A stretch of 64,000 nucleotides of DNA from CAVXFB01 sp963760935 (GCA_963760935.1 CAVXFB010000006.1:124001-188000); one strand, 5' to 3'. Positions 25,486 through 36,199 are shown, counted from the first letter of the stretch. The notes: a model not told the origin generated them from the letters alone. Translations and numbers: made by a program.

Positions 25486-28400
25486 TTAGGTGTCGGAGAC
25501 CGGCAAGACCTCGTCGATGGCATTGATAGCGCTTGCCGCCGCTTCACATCGGGCTATCCAGTCGAGGTCCAACGGCGAGTCGAAATATGTCAGAGATCCC
25601 GCCGGAGCGTCCGAGCCCAGCACGGTATCGCCCGTTGCGGAAGACATGAGCCGGTCGACAATCTTGGCCGCCCACGGCGTAGGTTCCCATCGCACGGTCG
25701 CGGCGCCGTCAGTGGCCTGATGCTGTGTCGACGTACCGTCCGGATGGTTAATTCGCGTGTCCAAAGTACCTTGCGCGGCCGGCGCCGCAAGGTGTGGTTC
25801 CCCTTCCACGCGATTCCAAAACATCCAACGTGCGAGACGCGCATCGAGCGCCGCTGCCACATTCTGGTGTTGCACTGCTGATACGGTCATTATCGCATCG
25901 CTATGCTTCGCCCATGAAATGTCCACGAGCGTTGGACTCGTGGTTCGGGTTGTGTCGGCAGGAAGATCGCCGGTCTGCGCCGTTGCTGGCTGCAAGCTCA
26001 TGGCAGTTGGTGATGTCTGCGTATCGATGTTTGGAACATTCAGCGATGGAGGTGGCACATCGCTGGTGTCTCCAGCCGGAACCAGCAAGCCAACAGATTG
26101 GTTATAGGTCGACAGCAGCTTACTCAGGTCGGTGAAGTTGATCACGCCGTCGTAATTCGTGTCGCCATCAGCCCACACGCCGGTCTGGTTGTATTTTGAC
26201 AGCAGCTTGCTCAGGTCAGTGAAATCCGTGCTGCCGTCCAAGTTGGTGTCGCCATACGTCGTATAGGCAACGTTGATCGTGCTGGTCTCCGTGTTGTCGG
26301 TCCAGCCGAGGCCGCGCAATGCGCTGGCGGTCGAACTCTGGAACTTACCCGTGTTGAAGCGATCGCCGTTTGCGCCGTATAGCTCGCCGTCAACAAGCTC
26401 GCTACCGTCGCCACCGGGTCGGCTTCGCCCATATAGTCGAGGACGATCATTCCACCCTGGATATCCGCCCCGTTACCGCTGAGCACGATGGTCTGGGCGT
26501 TCGGCCCAAGTTCTAGCGTGCCAGCCTCGACAACCACGGCACCTGTTGATTCCGGTGCAATCGCCAGATCGATCCGGTTCTGGCCCAGCACGTTATCGAT
26601 CGCGACGCCGCCAGTGGGACTCAATGTCACGCTGTTGCCGGAGAGAGTCAATCCGTCGCCGGCGAACGTGATGCTGTCAAACATCGTGCCGGCCGGAAAA
26701 TCGTTGTTGGACGACGTCCGCAGATCACCGGCAAACACCAGCAAATCGCCGGCAACCGGCGCGATGTCATCGGTCCAATTGGCCGGGCTGCTCCAGTTGT
26801 TGTCTGTTCCACCGCCATCCCAGGTGCGCGTGGTGGCGAAATCGAAGTTCAGCAGGGAATGCAGTTCGTCGGTGGTGAGAAATGCCGCGGCCTCTCCTCC
26901 GAAGTTCTTTCCAGACACCAGAGTTTCCGCCGCCGCGATGGCCACGGTTTCTGTGTCGGCCACGATGGTGAAGTAGGCCAGTCGCACGGTCTGGCCGGCG
27001 TAAACAGTAAGAGTATAGGTCCACGTGACATTGTCGCCGATCACTTCGACCGAGGACGGCTGTAAGCCCACCGGACCGTGAATGTAATGAATTACGGACG
27101 GCGTGTCCGGGCCGCCGTTGGTGCCGATCCACTGATCGGTCGCCTCAACCAGCGTGTCACCGTCCGAGGTGGCGAATACCCGCGTGGCGGCGTCGGAGCC
27201 GAGGTTGCCGACGATCGTCACCGTCGTCGTGATGGCCGACGCCGTGGAGTTGGTGAAGGAATCAATCGTGCGGGCGAAGTCTTCGTTTCCCGTGTTGGGC
27301 ACCGTGACTTCGCGGCTGACAGTCAGCCCCGCAAGCGTGCCGTCGGCAGTCACAACGCTTTGTCCGGCATCGGTCAGACTGTAGCTCCCGTTGGCTGGCT
27401 GGAACGTCGCGCCGTCGACCAACAGACGCCCATCGCCGTCAAAGGCGTTGTTGTGCCCTTGCAACAACTCTCCGGCGCCAAAGTCGGTTTTCGAGACTTC
27501 AAAGGGAAAACCATGGGGGGACATCAAAGTAGCCGAGACATCTTTGAAGTCATTCTGCATAACGGCTAATGAGGTGCCGATGGCCACCGCTGCGTCGAGA
27601 TCGCCGTCGCCATCGAAATCACCAAGGGCTGTCACATACGACTTTCCACCAGTGTTATAGGTAATAATAGGTGCGAATGTCCCATCGCCGCGGCCGAGCA
27701 ATAAGCTGAGGCCGGCGGACGTCGAAGCGAGGATGTCAGCGTTACCATCGCGATTCACATCACTAACGACAATCCCAATCGGGTACGTCGCGTTTGTGGC
27801 GTACGTAGTTACGGGCGTAAAGGTTCCATCGCCGTTTCCAAAAAGGACGCCAATGTTTGAACTCCCACGGTTTGCCACTGCCAAATCGAGCTTGCCGTCA
27901 CCGTTGAAATCACCCGCATCGAGGTACTCCGGCGACGAGCCGCCGGTCGCAGTGGTTGTCGCAGCCGAGAACGCACCGGTTCCGTCCCCCAGGCAGATGG
28001 CAACCGTCGCGCTGACGAGGTTTGTTGCCGCCATGTCCAAATTGCCGTCACTATTGAAGTCGGCCGTGACAATGGCGTAGGCGTAGTTGCCTCCTGAACT
28101 GAATGTGGTTACCGGCTGAAAAGTCCCGTCCCCATTTCCCAGCAGGACGCCAAATGTTCCCGGTGCTTCGGAGTGGACCAACGCCAAATCAAGCTTGCCA
28201 TCGCTGTTGAAATCACCGGTTGTCAAATCAGAGGGGTACCAACCGCCGGCGGCATACGTGACAACGGGTGAGAACCCGGTCGGGCAGTCACCCAACAGGA
28301 CTCCGACGGTGTCACTATTCCAGTTGACCACGGCCACGTCGGGCTTCTGGTCGCCATTGAAGTCGCCAACGTTCGGCCCGTAGGGTTCCCCACCGGTGGA

Positions 28401-29243
28401 ATATGTGCCGGCAGCCGAGAATGTGCCGTCGCCAGTGCCCAATAAGATCACCACAACTCCAACTCCCTTTGTGACCACCAGGTCCAGGTTGCCGTCTGCA
28501 TTGAGATCAGCCGTGGAAACGTCGTATATGTCTGTGCCGCCAGTCAGATACATTGTTGGGGCGGCAAAGCCATCATGGACGCCGACGAAATCTCTGACCC
28601 AATTGCCGCCGGCAATTCCGTCACCGTCGCCGTCGAGTTCATTGCTTGATCCGTCCTTGATTGAGTCGGACACGGTGAGCCGGTACACGCCCTCAGGATA
28701 CTCCGTGAAGCGTAGCGTAGCAGTGGTGCCGCTATTCGTCACCGTAGGGTGAGTGAGCACATCGTCGGCCGTGCCAAGGAAGCCGTCCGCGCCGGCACTC
28801 TGTAATAGGTAATACGACGCATTTGCGGCATAGTGTACTACTGATTCGCTGAAGGTGATTGCAAGCGTCAAGTTCGCCACGTTGAGCGTGCCACCGTCCA
28901 GCGATGGCGTCGTGCTCACGATGGTTGGCGGGATTGTGTCCGCCGCCGGTTGTAGCATCGGCGCATCTGCCAATAGTGGGCCGACACTCAGCAGCGCACG
29001 CTGTTCGAGCGGCTCGATCGCAAGCGGCCGTGTGTGCGCCTGCACGATTGGCCGTCGCAGGCGCGGATGCCCGCGGCGGTGATTCGAGAAGATGCCAGAC
29101 CATCGCCGACCCGGACCGCCACCTTGTCCGAACATCGCGTTGCTCCCCGGTAATACGCTGCTCGCCCGGACTGCCAACGAGTCGATCGTGCCATCGGCAG
29201 ACGTTTCGTTGACATGCGGCAGGATAATGCCCCCTACCGCCAT
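25486..29243 (-). CDS. Secreted FG-GAP/VCBS repeat and dockerin protein (frameshifted near 26370)
   Basis: About 1250 residues if joined. The N-terminus has the planctomycete export signature IEPLEQRALLS (about 75-85). Next is an Ig-like segment (DTIPPTIVSTTPSLDGGTLN), then many FG-GAP/VCBS units with Ca-binding loops (ADFNSDGNLDMAA, GDFNGDGKLDLAV), a Thr/Ser-rich region, an autotransporter-type strand repeat (TWDGGGTDNNWSSPANW), then two dockerin type I loops (GDTNLDGSTDFTDLSKLLS; GDTNYDGVINFTDLSKLLS). After SLLTASY the match moves to the other frame (NTGKFQSSTASALRGLGW). An extracellular Ca-binding, probably adhesive or carbohydrate-facing protein. No cohesin partner is in the window. The start at 29243 is uncertain. 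Confidence 0.82.
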
Positions 29244-29486
29244 CCCGGCATGCCCCCAATATACTAGGCCGCTGCAAATAACACAACGTCTTGGTTCAGA
29301 ATGACGTTACGCAGAGATGAGGAGGCCTCGACCGAATCCGCAAGCCGCAGGCTGCCCGGATCGGAACGCGGCCGAGCCCCGGATGGGCTCGTGCCGTATC
29401 GTAATGTGCCAGCCGAGAGCGCCGCAAACGTTGATCAGCGGCCGCCATCTCATTCAAGGCAACGTCAACGCGCCGCGGCACTTCGA

Positions 29487-32009
29487 TCAACGGATGGAAA
29501 TCTGTGTCAGACCGCGTCTTATGTGCTGCTGATCGATCACGTGGGGTGTGGTCTGTTGGTCGAAGGGTTGGTCCGTCTCGTCGCTGGCCGAGAATAGATG
29601 GCCCATGCTGGTTCGATGGGCCAACTCGTATGCCGCGAGTGCAAACAGGTCGATGCGGTCAACGGCCGCCGGGCGGATCGCGGCCGCTGGGCGACCAGTC
29701 GCCAGCCTGCGTGGCGGAAGAGCGTTTTCGACCGGTGCGGTGGTCGTTTCCGGCGCGGTAGCTGTCACTGGCGCAGCCAGCACGATCAACGTACTTCTCG
29801 CATCGTTGGCAACCTGCTGCGCCGGCAAGTCGACAATACTCGACGGGCTGGCCGCCGGGACCAGCAAGCCGACAGATTGGTTATAGGTCGACAGCAGCTT
29901 GCTCAGGTCGGCGAAATCGACCGTGCCATCGTAATTCGTGTCGCCATCAGCCCACGTGCCCGACTGGTTGTACTTCGACAGCAGTTTGCTCAAGTCCGTG
30001 AAGTTTGTCGTGCCATCCAAGTTGGCGTCGCCATACGTCGTGTAGGCAATGTTGATCTTGCTGGTACCCGTGTTGTCGGTCCAGCCCAAGCCACGCGAGG
30101 CGCTGGCGGTCGAACTCTGGAACTGGCCGGTATTCCATGCGCCGGCGTTGTAGCTTGCGGTCAGCAGACTATCGACCGTGGCAACGGGGTCGGCTTCGGT
30201 GGCATAGTCGAGGACGAGCATGCCGCCCTTAATGTCTGCGCCGCCGCTATTGAGAACGGGGACCATTGCCTTCGTCGTGCCCGTCAAGATCAGCTTGCCT
30301 GCCTCGACGGTGGTGACGCCGCTATAGGTGTTGACGCTGCTCATGGTCACCGTGCCCGTGCCTTGCTTGAGGATGCCAGCCGCCCCGGCGATGCCCTCGC
30401 TCCCGCTGATCGTGAAGTTCTTGTCGGAGTTGTCGAAAAGCACGCCAGCGGGGAGAACGTCCACCGAGCTGATTTCCGCTGTCAGACCCGTGGCCGTGTC
30501 GTCGAAGGTAACGAAGGCGCCGTTGGCATAGTCGGCCGGCGTGCCATCGCTGGTTTTCGTCCAATTGCCCGACGCAGGGGCCGTGCTCCAAACAGTGCCG
30601 CCAACTCCGGTCCAGGTGACATCGGTCACGACAGCATCGACAATTGTGATGGGGTCAGACGCGTAAACGTACCGCGTGAGCCCGCTGGCATCGCTTATTG
30701 CCGCAGTCACGTAATACGTGCCGCCGGCAACGCTGCCGGTGGATATTAGGGCGCTGGTCGGCACGGGAACCGAGCCGGTCTGTGCAACGCCGAGTTGATT
30801 CTGCGCGATACCGTTTTGGTTGTAGGGATTCTGATCGACATCGAGGCTGAATGTAATCGTCGCAGCGCTGTCATAGTCTTGGTAGTAATACGATACGGGG
30901 ACCGAATTGCCGCTGACGAACTGGAGGTTGCCTCCACTGATCGTTAACTCGAGCACGTTCGGCCACTGTGCAGCCGACCAATTGATGGCCGTCCGGTTGG
31001 CGGCGCCCCCAAGCTCGGCCGACAGACCCGCGCTAGGGCGGCCCCCATCGACCAGCCGGCTATAGTAAAAACCCGAAGCATCTCGCGCCGGTTGGGTGCC
31101 GCCGTACCAACTCGTTGGCACCGTGTATGAGCCGTCGCTGGCCGTAGGCGAAGTGTCAATCGTGCCGTGGTACCAGAGGTGCACGTCGGAATGTTCGAAC
31201 GAGTAGCCTCCATTGGATAGGACCGATTCGCTGAGTTGCACGTTGTAGACGTTGGCGACGCTCTCCCCAGTGAAGTCTAGCGAAGTCGAACCGTCAGTCC
31301 GCCAGTAGTTGTCCCAAAAGGCGACGTTCTCCCAACTGGTCATGGGCGCGTCGCCAAAATCGTAGTTGAAGAGCCACGGCTCATTCACGCCGTCCACCGG
31401 GTGCGGATCCAGGGTGGTCACCTGGTCGACCCAAATGCCATACTGGCCGAGATCTTTGGCCAACTCGTCCACGAGCGATGCCCCGCGGCTGTGCCCAATG
31501 AGATGGAACGGTAACTGGGCCACAGGCGTGGCGAGGCCGGTCAAGAAGCTCGGCGAAACCAGCTTCGCGGCGACCGACGCAGCCACGTCCACCGTGCTGC
31601 GGTGATAACCTCCGCCGATCAACAAACTCCCGGCCACGTCCGACCAGTTTAGCAAGATGACAATCTCAGGATCGGCGCAATTCATCGGATCGGGCCCGCT
31701 TCGCGAAGTGTTCACCACCGAAAGCGGACCGCCATCGTGACCGGGATCGGTCACATCGACTCGGTAACGCGGCTGATCGATCGTCAGATCGGGCCGAGCC
31801 GCTATCGCGTCGGCCATCGCCGTGACCCAATCGTCTACGCTGCTGTTGAAGCCATGGGTAATGAGCGTTACTCCAGAAAGCAAGTGCCGCGCCTCGAGCA
31901 ATTCGCACCGCAACGGTCGGCACGAGTTCCTGCGCCACGGACGTCCGATCTGAGACGCGCCGCGGGAAGGTACTACCGCCCCAACGCCTCGCGGTCTGAA
32001 GGGATGCAT
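29487..32009 (-). CDS. Secreted alpha/beta-hydrolase (lipase-like) with strand repeat and dockerin
   Basis: The 840-residue protein starts with the export signature ELLEARHLLSG (about 35-45). Directly after it is a hydrolase domain: VTLITHGFNSSVDDW at the first strand, nucleophile elbow FHLIGHSRGASLVDE (Ser in GHSRG), then TTLDPHPVDG and SDVHLWYHG as Asp and His candidates. The middle has beta-sandwich-like parts, an autotransporter-associated strand repeat (NTYSGVTTVEAGKLILTG), and two dockerin loops (GDANLDGTTNFTDLSKLLS; GDTNYDGTVDFADLSKLLS). Predicted extracellular esterase/lipase of unknown substrate. The C-terminal module is nearly the same as that of the downstream FG-GAP gene, indicating duplication. 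Confidence 0.87.
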   Translation of the reverse strand: MHPFRPRGVGAVVPSRGASQIGRPWRRNSCRPLRCELLEARHLLSGVTLITHGFNSSVDDWVTAMADAIAARPDLTIDQPRYRVDVTDPGHDGGPLSVVNTSRSGPDPMNCADPEIVILLNWSDVAGSLLIGGGYHRSTVDVAASVAAKLVSPSFLTGLATPVAQLPFHLIGHSRGASLVDELAKDLGQYGIWVDQVTTLDPHPVDGVNEPWLFNYDFGDAPMTSWENVAFWDNYWRTDGSTSLDFTGESVANVYNVQLSESVLSNGGYSFEHSDVHLWYHGTIDTSPTASDGSYTVPTSWYGGTQPARDASGFYYSRLVDGGRPSAGLSAELGGAANRTAINWSAAQWPNVLELTISGGNLQFVSGNSVPVSYYYQDYDSAATITFSLDVDQNPYNQNGIAQNQLGVAQTGSVPVPTSALISTGSVAGGTYYVTAAISDASGLTRYVYASDPITIVDAVVTDVTWTGVGGTVWSTAPASGNWTKTSDGTPADYANGAFVTFDDTATGLTAEISSVDVLPAGVLFDNSDKNFTISGSEGIAGAAGILKQGTGTVTMSSVNTYSGVTTVEAGKLILTGTTKAMVPVLNSGGADIKGGMLVLDYATEADPVATVDSLLTASYNAGAWNTGQFQSSTASASRGLGWTDNTGTSKINIAYTTYGDANLDGTTNFTDLSKLLSKYNQSGTWADGDTNYDGTVDFADLSKLLSTYNQSVGLLVPAASPSSIVDLPAQQVANDARSTLIVLAAPVTATAPETTTAPVENALPPRRLATGRPAAAIRPAAVDRIDLFALAAYELAHRTSMGHLFSASDETDQPFDQQTTPHVIDQQHIRRGLTQISIR

Positions 32010-32651
32010 TGCTACGCCCTCCCAACATCAAGGCTTCCAGGGGTAACGTGACAACCTTGAGTAGTATTCAATTGCCGCAATGCCACTGTGGGTCGCGCGT
32101 GGCGTCTTGACCAGTTCACCTCGATACTCAGCCATGCGCTGTCATGATTCTACGGGCGACAGACAATCCTGGCCAAACACCGTTGCTGCCAAGCTGAGTT
32201 ATATCGATTTAGGGCCTCTTGGACGCTTGCTCGAGGCCATCCGGCCGCTGCGGCAGCCTCGCCAACGGGTCGTCCTAAAGTCCGTCTACGATGCCGGGCA
32301 TTTCTTGCCAACATTCCGATGGCAACCGGAGCACGACGCAATTGCAGGATCGTCGGGCAGATCGTTGCGTTGGATACCCACTATTGCTTCTTTCGCCCAC
32401 ATGATATTCTGACCAATTCGTCGGCAGGTGGCGTGATCCGTTCAATCGCCGCGCACGCCGCGCACGGGGGGTTGACATCGCGGACTTTTGCAACGAGGCC
32501 GCGCTTTCCGCGGCGCCCCCCGCTGTGGAGGCATGTTTGGGATAAATTTTTCGCGATTTGGTTCCCGGGGGCCATTTTTTTGCCCTTCGTCCGCCTTGCG
32601 TGTGTCTGGCAGTCGGATATATTAAGAGATTCGCGTGGATGGGCTCGACCG
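32010..32651. other. Gene-free stretch before the tRNA-tuf cluster
   Basis: 640 nt with no convincing gene. Short open frames have poor composition. It holds the start region of the lipase-like gene and, at the right end, a promoter candidate for the tRNA-tuf transcript. Confidence 0.5.
32596..32623 (+). promoter_or_regulatory. Candidate promoter of the tRNA-tuf cluster
   Basis: TTGCGT (32596-32601), a 16-nt spacer and TATATT (32618-32623), 28 nt before tRNA-Thr. Confidence 0.6.
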
Positions 32652-32724
32652 GCTAGCGTAGCTCAATCGGCAGAGCAGCTGATTTGTAATCAGCAGGTTG
32701 TGGGTTCAAGTCCCTCCGCTAGCT
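32652..32724 (+). tRNA. tRNA-Thr (TGT)
   Basis: Acceptor GCTAGCG/CGCTAGC, anticodon loop ATTTGTAA with anticodon TGT, T-loop TTCAAGT. No encoded CCA. First of five tRNAs around tuf. Confidence 0.97.
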
Positions 32725-32864
32725 CGTATGGGAAACCCGGCAATTGTGCTTCAAAGCCCGCAGTGCGCTGAGGCGTGGATGACGAAAATCCAATGACGAA
32801 TTGGTGGCGGAGGAGTGCGGACGCAGTATCGTCATCCAAAATTGGTCATTCGGTTTTTTGACGA

Positions 32865-32946
32865 GGGGGGTTTCCCGAGCGGTCAAAGGGGTCAGACTGT
32901 AAATCTGATGGCAATGCCTTCGAAGGTTCGAATCCTTCACCCCCCA
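32865..32946 (+). tRNA. tRNA-Tyr (GTA)
   Basis: 82 nt, class II with a long variable arm (ATGGCAATGCCTTC region). Acceptor GGGGGGT/ACCCCCC, anticodon GTA, T-stem GAAGG/CCTTC. No CCA encoded. Confidence 0.97.
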
Positions 32947-33033
32947 TTGAAATAACGAGGGAACGACGAAAGTCATAAGACGACGAGTTGATTCACGGTA
33001 ATCACAGTGTCGTCGTGCGATATTTATGCAGAT

Positions 33034-33104
33034 GCGGGTGTAGCTCAACGGTAGAGCGGTAGCCTTCCAAGCTACTCACGAGGGTTCGACTCCCTTCACC
33101 CGCT
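33034..33104 (+). tRNA. tRNA-Gly (TCC)
   Basis: Acceptor GCGGGTG/CACCCGC, anticodon loop CTTCCAA giving TCC, T-loop TTCGACT. Confidence 0.97.
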
Positions 33105-33214
33105 TAGCGTCAGCGACCGATGCAGGAATGTAAGAAGGATAGGAGAAGCGACACCAGGCTGCGGTGGCCCACGGCATCCGCTTTGATACAACGGGCATGG
33201 GGGTATGGACGTTG

Positions 33215-33287
<73 letters not shown>

Positions 33288-33389
33288 CTTTTGTCGGCCG
33301 GTCGAGGGCTTCCCCCAAAGGAAGCTTCGCCCGACCCGTATAATTCTTTCAACTGACCCGCTACCCAACGCAGGGAGAATGACACAGAA

Positions 33390-34589
33390 ATGGCCAAGGA
33401 AGTTTTCACTCGGACCAAACCTCACGTCAATGTGGGCACGATCGGCCACATCGACCATGGCAAAACCACGTTGACCGGCGCCATCCTGGCCGTCCAGGCC
33501 GCAAAGGGCATGGCGAAGACCAAGTCGTACGCCGACATCGCCAAGGGCGGTACGGTGCGCGACGCCACCAAGACCGTTACGATTGCGGTGGCTCACGTCG
33601 AATATGAGAGCGACAAGCGCCATTACGCTCATATCGACTGCCCCGGTCACGCCGACTTCATCAAGAATATGATCACTGGCGCCGCACAGATGGACGGAGC
33701 GATCCTCGTGGTTTCGGCCGCCGACGGCCCGATGCCGCAGACGCGCGAGCACGTCCTTCTGGCCCGGCAGGTGAACGTCCCCGCTTTGGTCGTGTTCCTG
33801 AACAAGGTCGATCTGGTCGACGATCCCGAGTTGTTGGAGCTCGTCGAGTTGGAGCTTCGCGAGTTGTTGACTCACTATGGGTTCCCCGGCGACGAGATTC
33901 CGATCGTCCGCGGCAACTCGCTGGCAGCGTATAACAACCCGGCCGATCCAGTGGCCAACAAGTGCATCGGCGATTTGATGGAGGCGATCGACGCCTACAT
34001 TCCCGAGCCAACCCGCGAAGTCGACAAGCCGTTCCTGATGGCCGTCGAAGACGTGTTCTCGATCGAAGGCCGCGGCACCGTGGCCACCGGTCGTATCGAG
34101 CGCGGCATGGTGAAGGTGGGCGAGGAAGTCGCGATCATCGGCTTCAGTCCCGATCCTCGCAAGGTCATCTGCACGGGCGTTGAAATGTTCAACAAGACGC
34201 TGGACCAAGGTCAGGCCGGCGATAACGTCGGGCTCTTGCTCCGCGGCGTCAAGCGCGAGGAAATCGAACGCGGTCAGGTTATTGCCAAGCCCGGCTCGAT
34301 CACTCCGCACACCAATTTTGAAGCCGAGGTCTACGTCCTCTCGAAGGAAGAAGGTGGTCGGCATACTCCGTTCTTCAGCGGCTACCGGCCGCAGTTCTAC
34401 TTCCGCACTACGGACGTTACGGGCAATGCCAAATTGCTGGGCGACGCCGAGATGTGCATGCCGGGCGACAACGTCAAGCTGGAAGTCGAACTGATCTCGC
34501 CGATTGCCATGGACGCCAACGTGCGATTCGCGATCCGCGAAGGCGGCCGAACCGTCGGCTCCGGCGTGGTTACAAAGGTGCTGAAGTAA
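33390..34589 (+). CDS. tuf: Elongation factor Tu
   Basis: The GTPase that brings aminoacyl-tRNA to the ribosome; cytoplasmic. The 399-residue protein has GHIDHGKTTL (P-loop; Ile where most have Val), GGTVRDATKTVTI (switch I region), DCPGHADF (switch II), NKVDLVDD (guanine recognition), and barrel domains 2 and 3 with RGTVATGRIERG and GYRPQFYFRTTDVTG. Full length and unbroken. The neighbours (four tRNAs upstream, tRNA-Trp and secE downstream) match the tufB arrangement of proteobacteria. The ATG at 33390 is preceded by GGGAGAATG. Confidence 0.98.
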   Translation: MAKEVFTRTKPHVNVGTIGHIDHGKTTLTGAILAVQAAKGMAKTKSYADIAKGGTVRDATKTVTIAVAHVEYESDKRHYAHIDCPGHADFIKNMITGAAQMDGAILVVSAADGPMPQTREHVLLARQVNVPALVVFLNKVDLVDDPELLELVELELRELLTHYGFPGDEIPIVRGNSLAAYNNPADPVANKCIGDLMEAIDAYIPEPTREVDKPFLMAVEDVFSIEGRGTVATGRIERGMVKVGEEVAIIGFSPDPRKVICTGVEMFNKTLDQGQAGDNVGLLLRGVKREEIERGQVIAKPGSITPHTNFEAEVYVLSKEEGGRHTPFFSGYRPQFYFRTTDVTGNAKLLGDAEMCMPGDNVKLEVELISPIAMDANVRFAIREGGRTVGSGVVTKVLK

Positions 34590-34596
34590 ATCACTT

Positions 34597-34741
34597 ATAG
34601 CGGTCAGCTATCAGCGGTCAGCCAAGGAAGTACAGAGTGGTGATGGAGGACGAGCATCGCAAGCGGTTTCCGCTTTCCTTGCCTTCCATCTGAAAACACT
34701 AGGAAAGCTAACTGCTGGAAGCCGATCGCTGACAGCTAATA
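34597..34741. repeat. Self-complementary low-complexity spacer after tuf
   Basis: The left arm (34597-34623) is built of AGCGGTCAGCTATC-type units; the right arm (34707-34740, GATCGCTGACAGCTAA) is roughly its complement, around an unrelated core. A transcript could fold into a long imperfect hairpin. The same design with other sequences is found in several spacers of this cluster. Confidence 0.55.
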
Positions 34742-34744
34742 CAT

Positions 34745-34820
34745 AGGGGTGTAGCTCAATTGGTAGAGCACTGGTCTCCAAAACCAGCGGTTGGGAGTTC
34801 AAGTCCCCCCGCCCCTGCCA
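34745..34820 (+). tRNA. tRNA-Trp (CCA)
   Basis: Acceptor AGGGGTG/CGCCCCT, anticodon loop CTCCAAA with anticodon CCA, T-loop TTCAAGT; a genomic CCA at 34818-34820 is probably the 3' end. It lies directly before secE, its usual place in many bacteria. Confidence 0.96.
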
Positions 34821-34848
34821 TTGTACTAGATGAGGAGTTGTCGCAACG

Positions 34849-35256
34849 GTGAACACGTTCTTTCAAGAATTGTTCCAGGTCGGCATTTACAAGCGAAGCC
34901 AAGGTCGCATCGCCCGCCAAGTCACCTTCGCTTCGTCGGTGCTGGTGATCGGGCTAGGTCTGGTGCGGCTGAGCCAGCAATTGTCGGGCAAGGGGCTGGC
35001 GTACCAGTTTGCCCTGCCGGGCGCCCTGCTCCTAGCGTCGGTATGGGTCGTATACCGCCTGATGAACGTACCGGCGGTGGCCGACTTCCTGATCGCCGTG
35101 GAAGCCGAAATGAATAAGGTGTCTTGGCCCACGCGAACTGAATTGTTCCGCGCCTCGACGGTTGTGCTGATCTTGATTTTCTTCCTGGGTGCGTTGTTGG
35201 CCTGTTACGATATGGTGTGGCGACTGCTGTTGTCGTGGGGGTTCGGTATCTTCTAG
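34849..35256 (+). CDS. secE: Preprotein translocase subunit SecE
   Basis: The small stabilising subunit of SecYEG. The 135-residue protein starts at GTG 34849 (AGGAG 11 nt before). It has an N-terminal part with two hydrophobic stretches (TFASSVLVIGLGLVRL; FALPGALLLASVWVVYRL) and then the conserved SecE core: FLIAVEAEMNKVSWPTRTEL followed by the membrane helix TVVLILIFFLGALLACYDMV. The extra hydrophobic segments make it longer than the 60-70 residue minimal form, as in E. coli. nusG follows 14 nt downstream. Confidence 0.95.
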   Translation: MNTFFQELFQVGIYKRSQGRIARQVTFASSVLVIGLGLVRLSQQLSGKGLAYQFALPGALLLASVWVVYRLMNVPAVADFLIAVEAEMNKVSWPTRTELFRASTVVLILIFFLGALLACYDMVWRLLLSWGFGIF

Positions 35257-35270
35257 GAACGACGCTTTTG

Positions 35271-36095
35271 ATGGATGACACGAACATAACCGCCGGGCAG
35301 CCTGATGCCGAATTGCCGCCGGAAATGAAGCCGGAGGAGGCGCTGTCTCCTGCTGCGCCGACATCGCCGCCGGCCGAGGCACAGAACGTGCCACCGGCTG
35401 CGCCTGCCGAGGAACCATCCGAATCGCATGCGCAGCGAGAGGCAGCAGCGGCCGAGGCCGAGGAAGCGCCCGAAGGCCCGCCGCCGGTGGTCGAACCAGA
35501 ACCTCTGACGACCGAGAGCACGGGCCCCACCGCCGTGGCGGCCGAGGGCGAACAGAAGTCCGACAAGATGGACTGGTACATCCTCAAGGTGCAAAGCAAC
35601 CGCGAGGAATCGATCCGCGAAGGATTATTGCGGCGCGTAGCCATTGCCGGCTTGGGGAATTACGTTGGCGACGTCATCGTGCCGACGGAGAAGGTGACGG
35701 AGTTCAAAGGCGGCAAGAAGAAGGTAATCAAGCGAAAGCTCTACCCTGGATACCTCGTCGTCCACATGGAGATTAACGACGACACATGGTTCCTGGTGCG
35801 TGAAACGCCCGGCATCGGCGATTTCACCGGCGCTGCTGGCCGTCCTAGCCCCATGCTCGAGCACGAAGTCGCCCGCATCGTGGCCAAGCAGGAAGAGAAG
35901 AGCGAAAAGGCGCCGAAGCTGAAGATCGCCTTCAGCGCGGGAGAGCGCGTTAAGATCAACGAAGGCACCTTCGAGAACTTCGAAGGCGACGTAGATAGTA
36001 TCGACGAAACCAACGGCCGCGTGACAGTGATGATCAACATCTTCGGCCGTTCCACGCCCGTCGAATTGGAATACTGGCAGATCGAAGCACTGTAG
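35271..36095 (+). CDS. nusG: Transcription factor NusG with an acidic N-terminal extension
   Basis: Binds RNA polymerase, modulates pausing and termination and couples ribosomes. The 274-residue product has a 99-residue Ala/Pro/Glu-rich extension (EEPSESHAQREAAAAEAEEA) with no fold, then the NGN domain (MDWYILKVQSNREESIREGL; LYPGYLVVHM; VRETPGIGDFTG) and the KOW domain (AGERVKINEGTFENFEGDVD; VTVMINIFGRSTPVELEY). Start 35271 follows AGGAAC at 11 nt. An internal ATG at 35568 would give a normal-size NusG but has no ribosome site, so the extension is probably real. Confidence 0.95.
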   Translation: MDDTNITAGQPDAELPPEMKPEEALSPAAPTSPPAEAQNVPPAAPAEEPSESHAQREAAAAEAEEAPEGPPPVVEPEPLTTESTGPTAVAAEGEQKSDKMDWYILKVQSNREESIREGLLRRVAIAGLGNYVGDVIVPTEKVTEFKGGKKKVIKRKLYPGYLVVHMEINDDTWFLVRETPGIGDFTGAAGRPSPMLEHEVARIVAKQEEKSEKAPKLKIAFSAGERVKINEGTFENFEGDVDSIDETNGRVTVMINIFGRSTPVELEYWQIEAL

Positions 36096-36099
36096 AAGG

Positions 36100-36192
36100 A
36101 GGGATTGGGGATTGGGGACTAGGGATTGGAAGCGACGGTCCATCCATTCTCCAATGCTCAACTAATCTCTAATCCCTAATTCCTAATCCCTA
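36100..36192. repeat. Self-complementary GGGATTGGGGA-type spacer between nusG and rplK
   Basis: The left arm (36100-36130) is degenerate GGGATTGGGGATT units; the right arm (36151-36192) is CTAATCCCTAATTCC units. They can pair around a core of about 20 nt. Confidence 0.6.
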
Positions 36193-36199
36193 TCGTCCA

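Noticed and set aside
32080..32412. 110-codon frame before the tRNA cluster
   Set aside because: No start signal, no motif, non-coding-like composition; left as gene-free.
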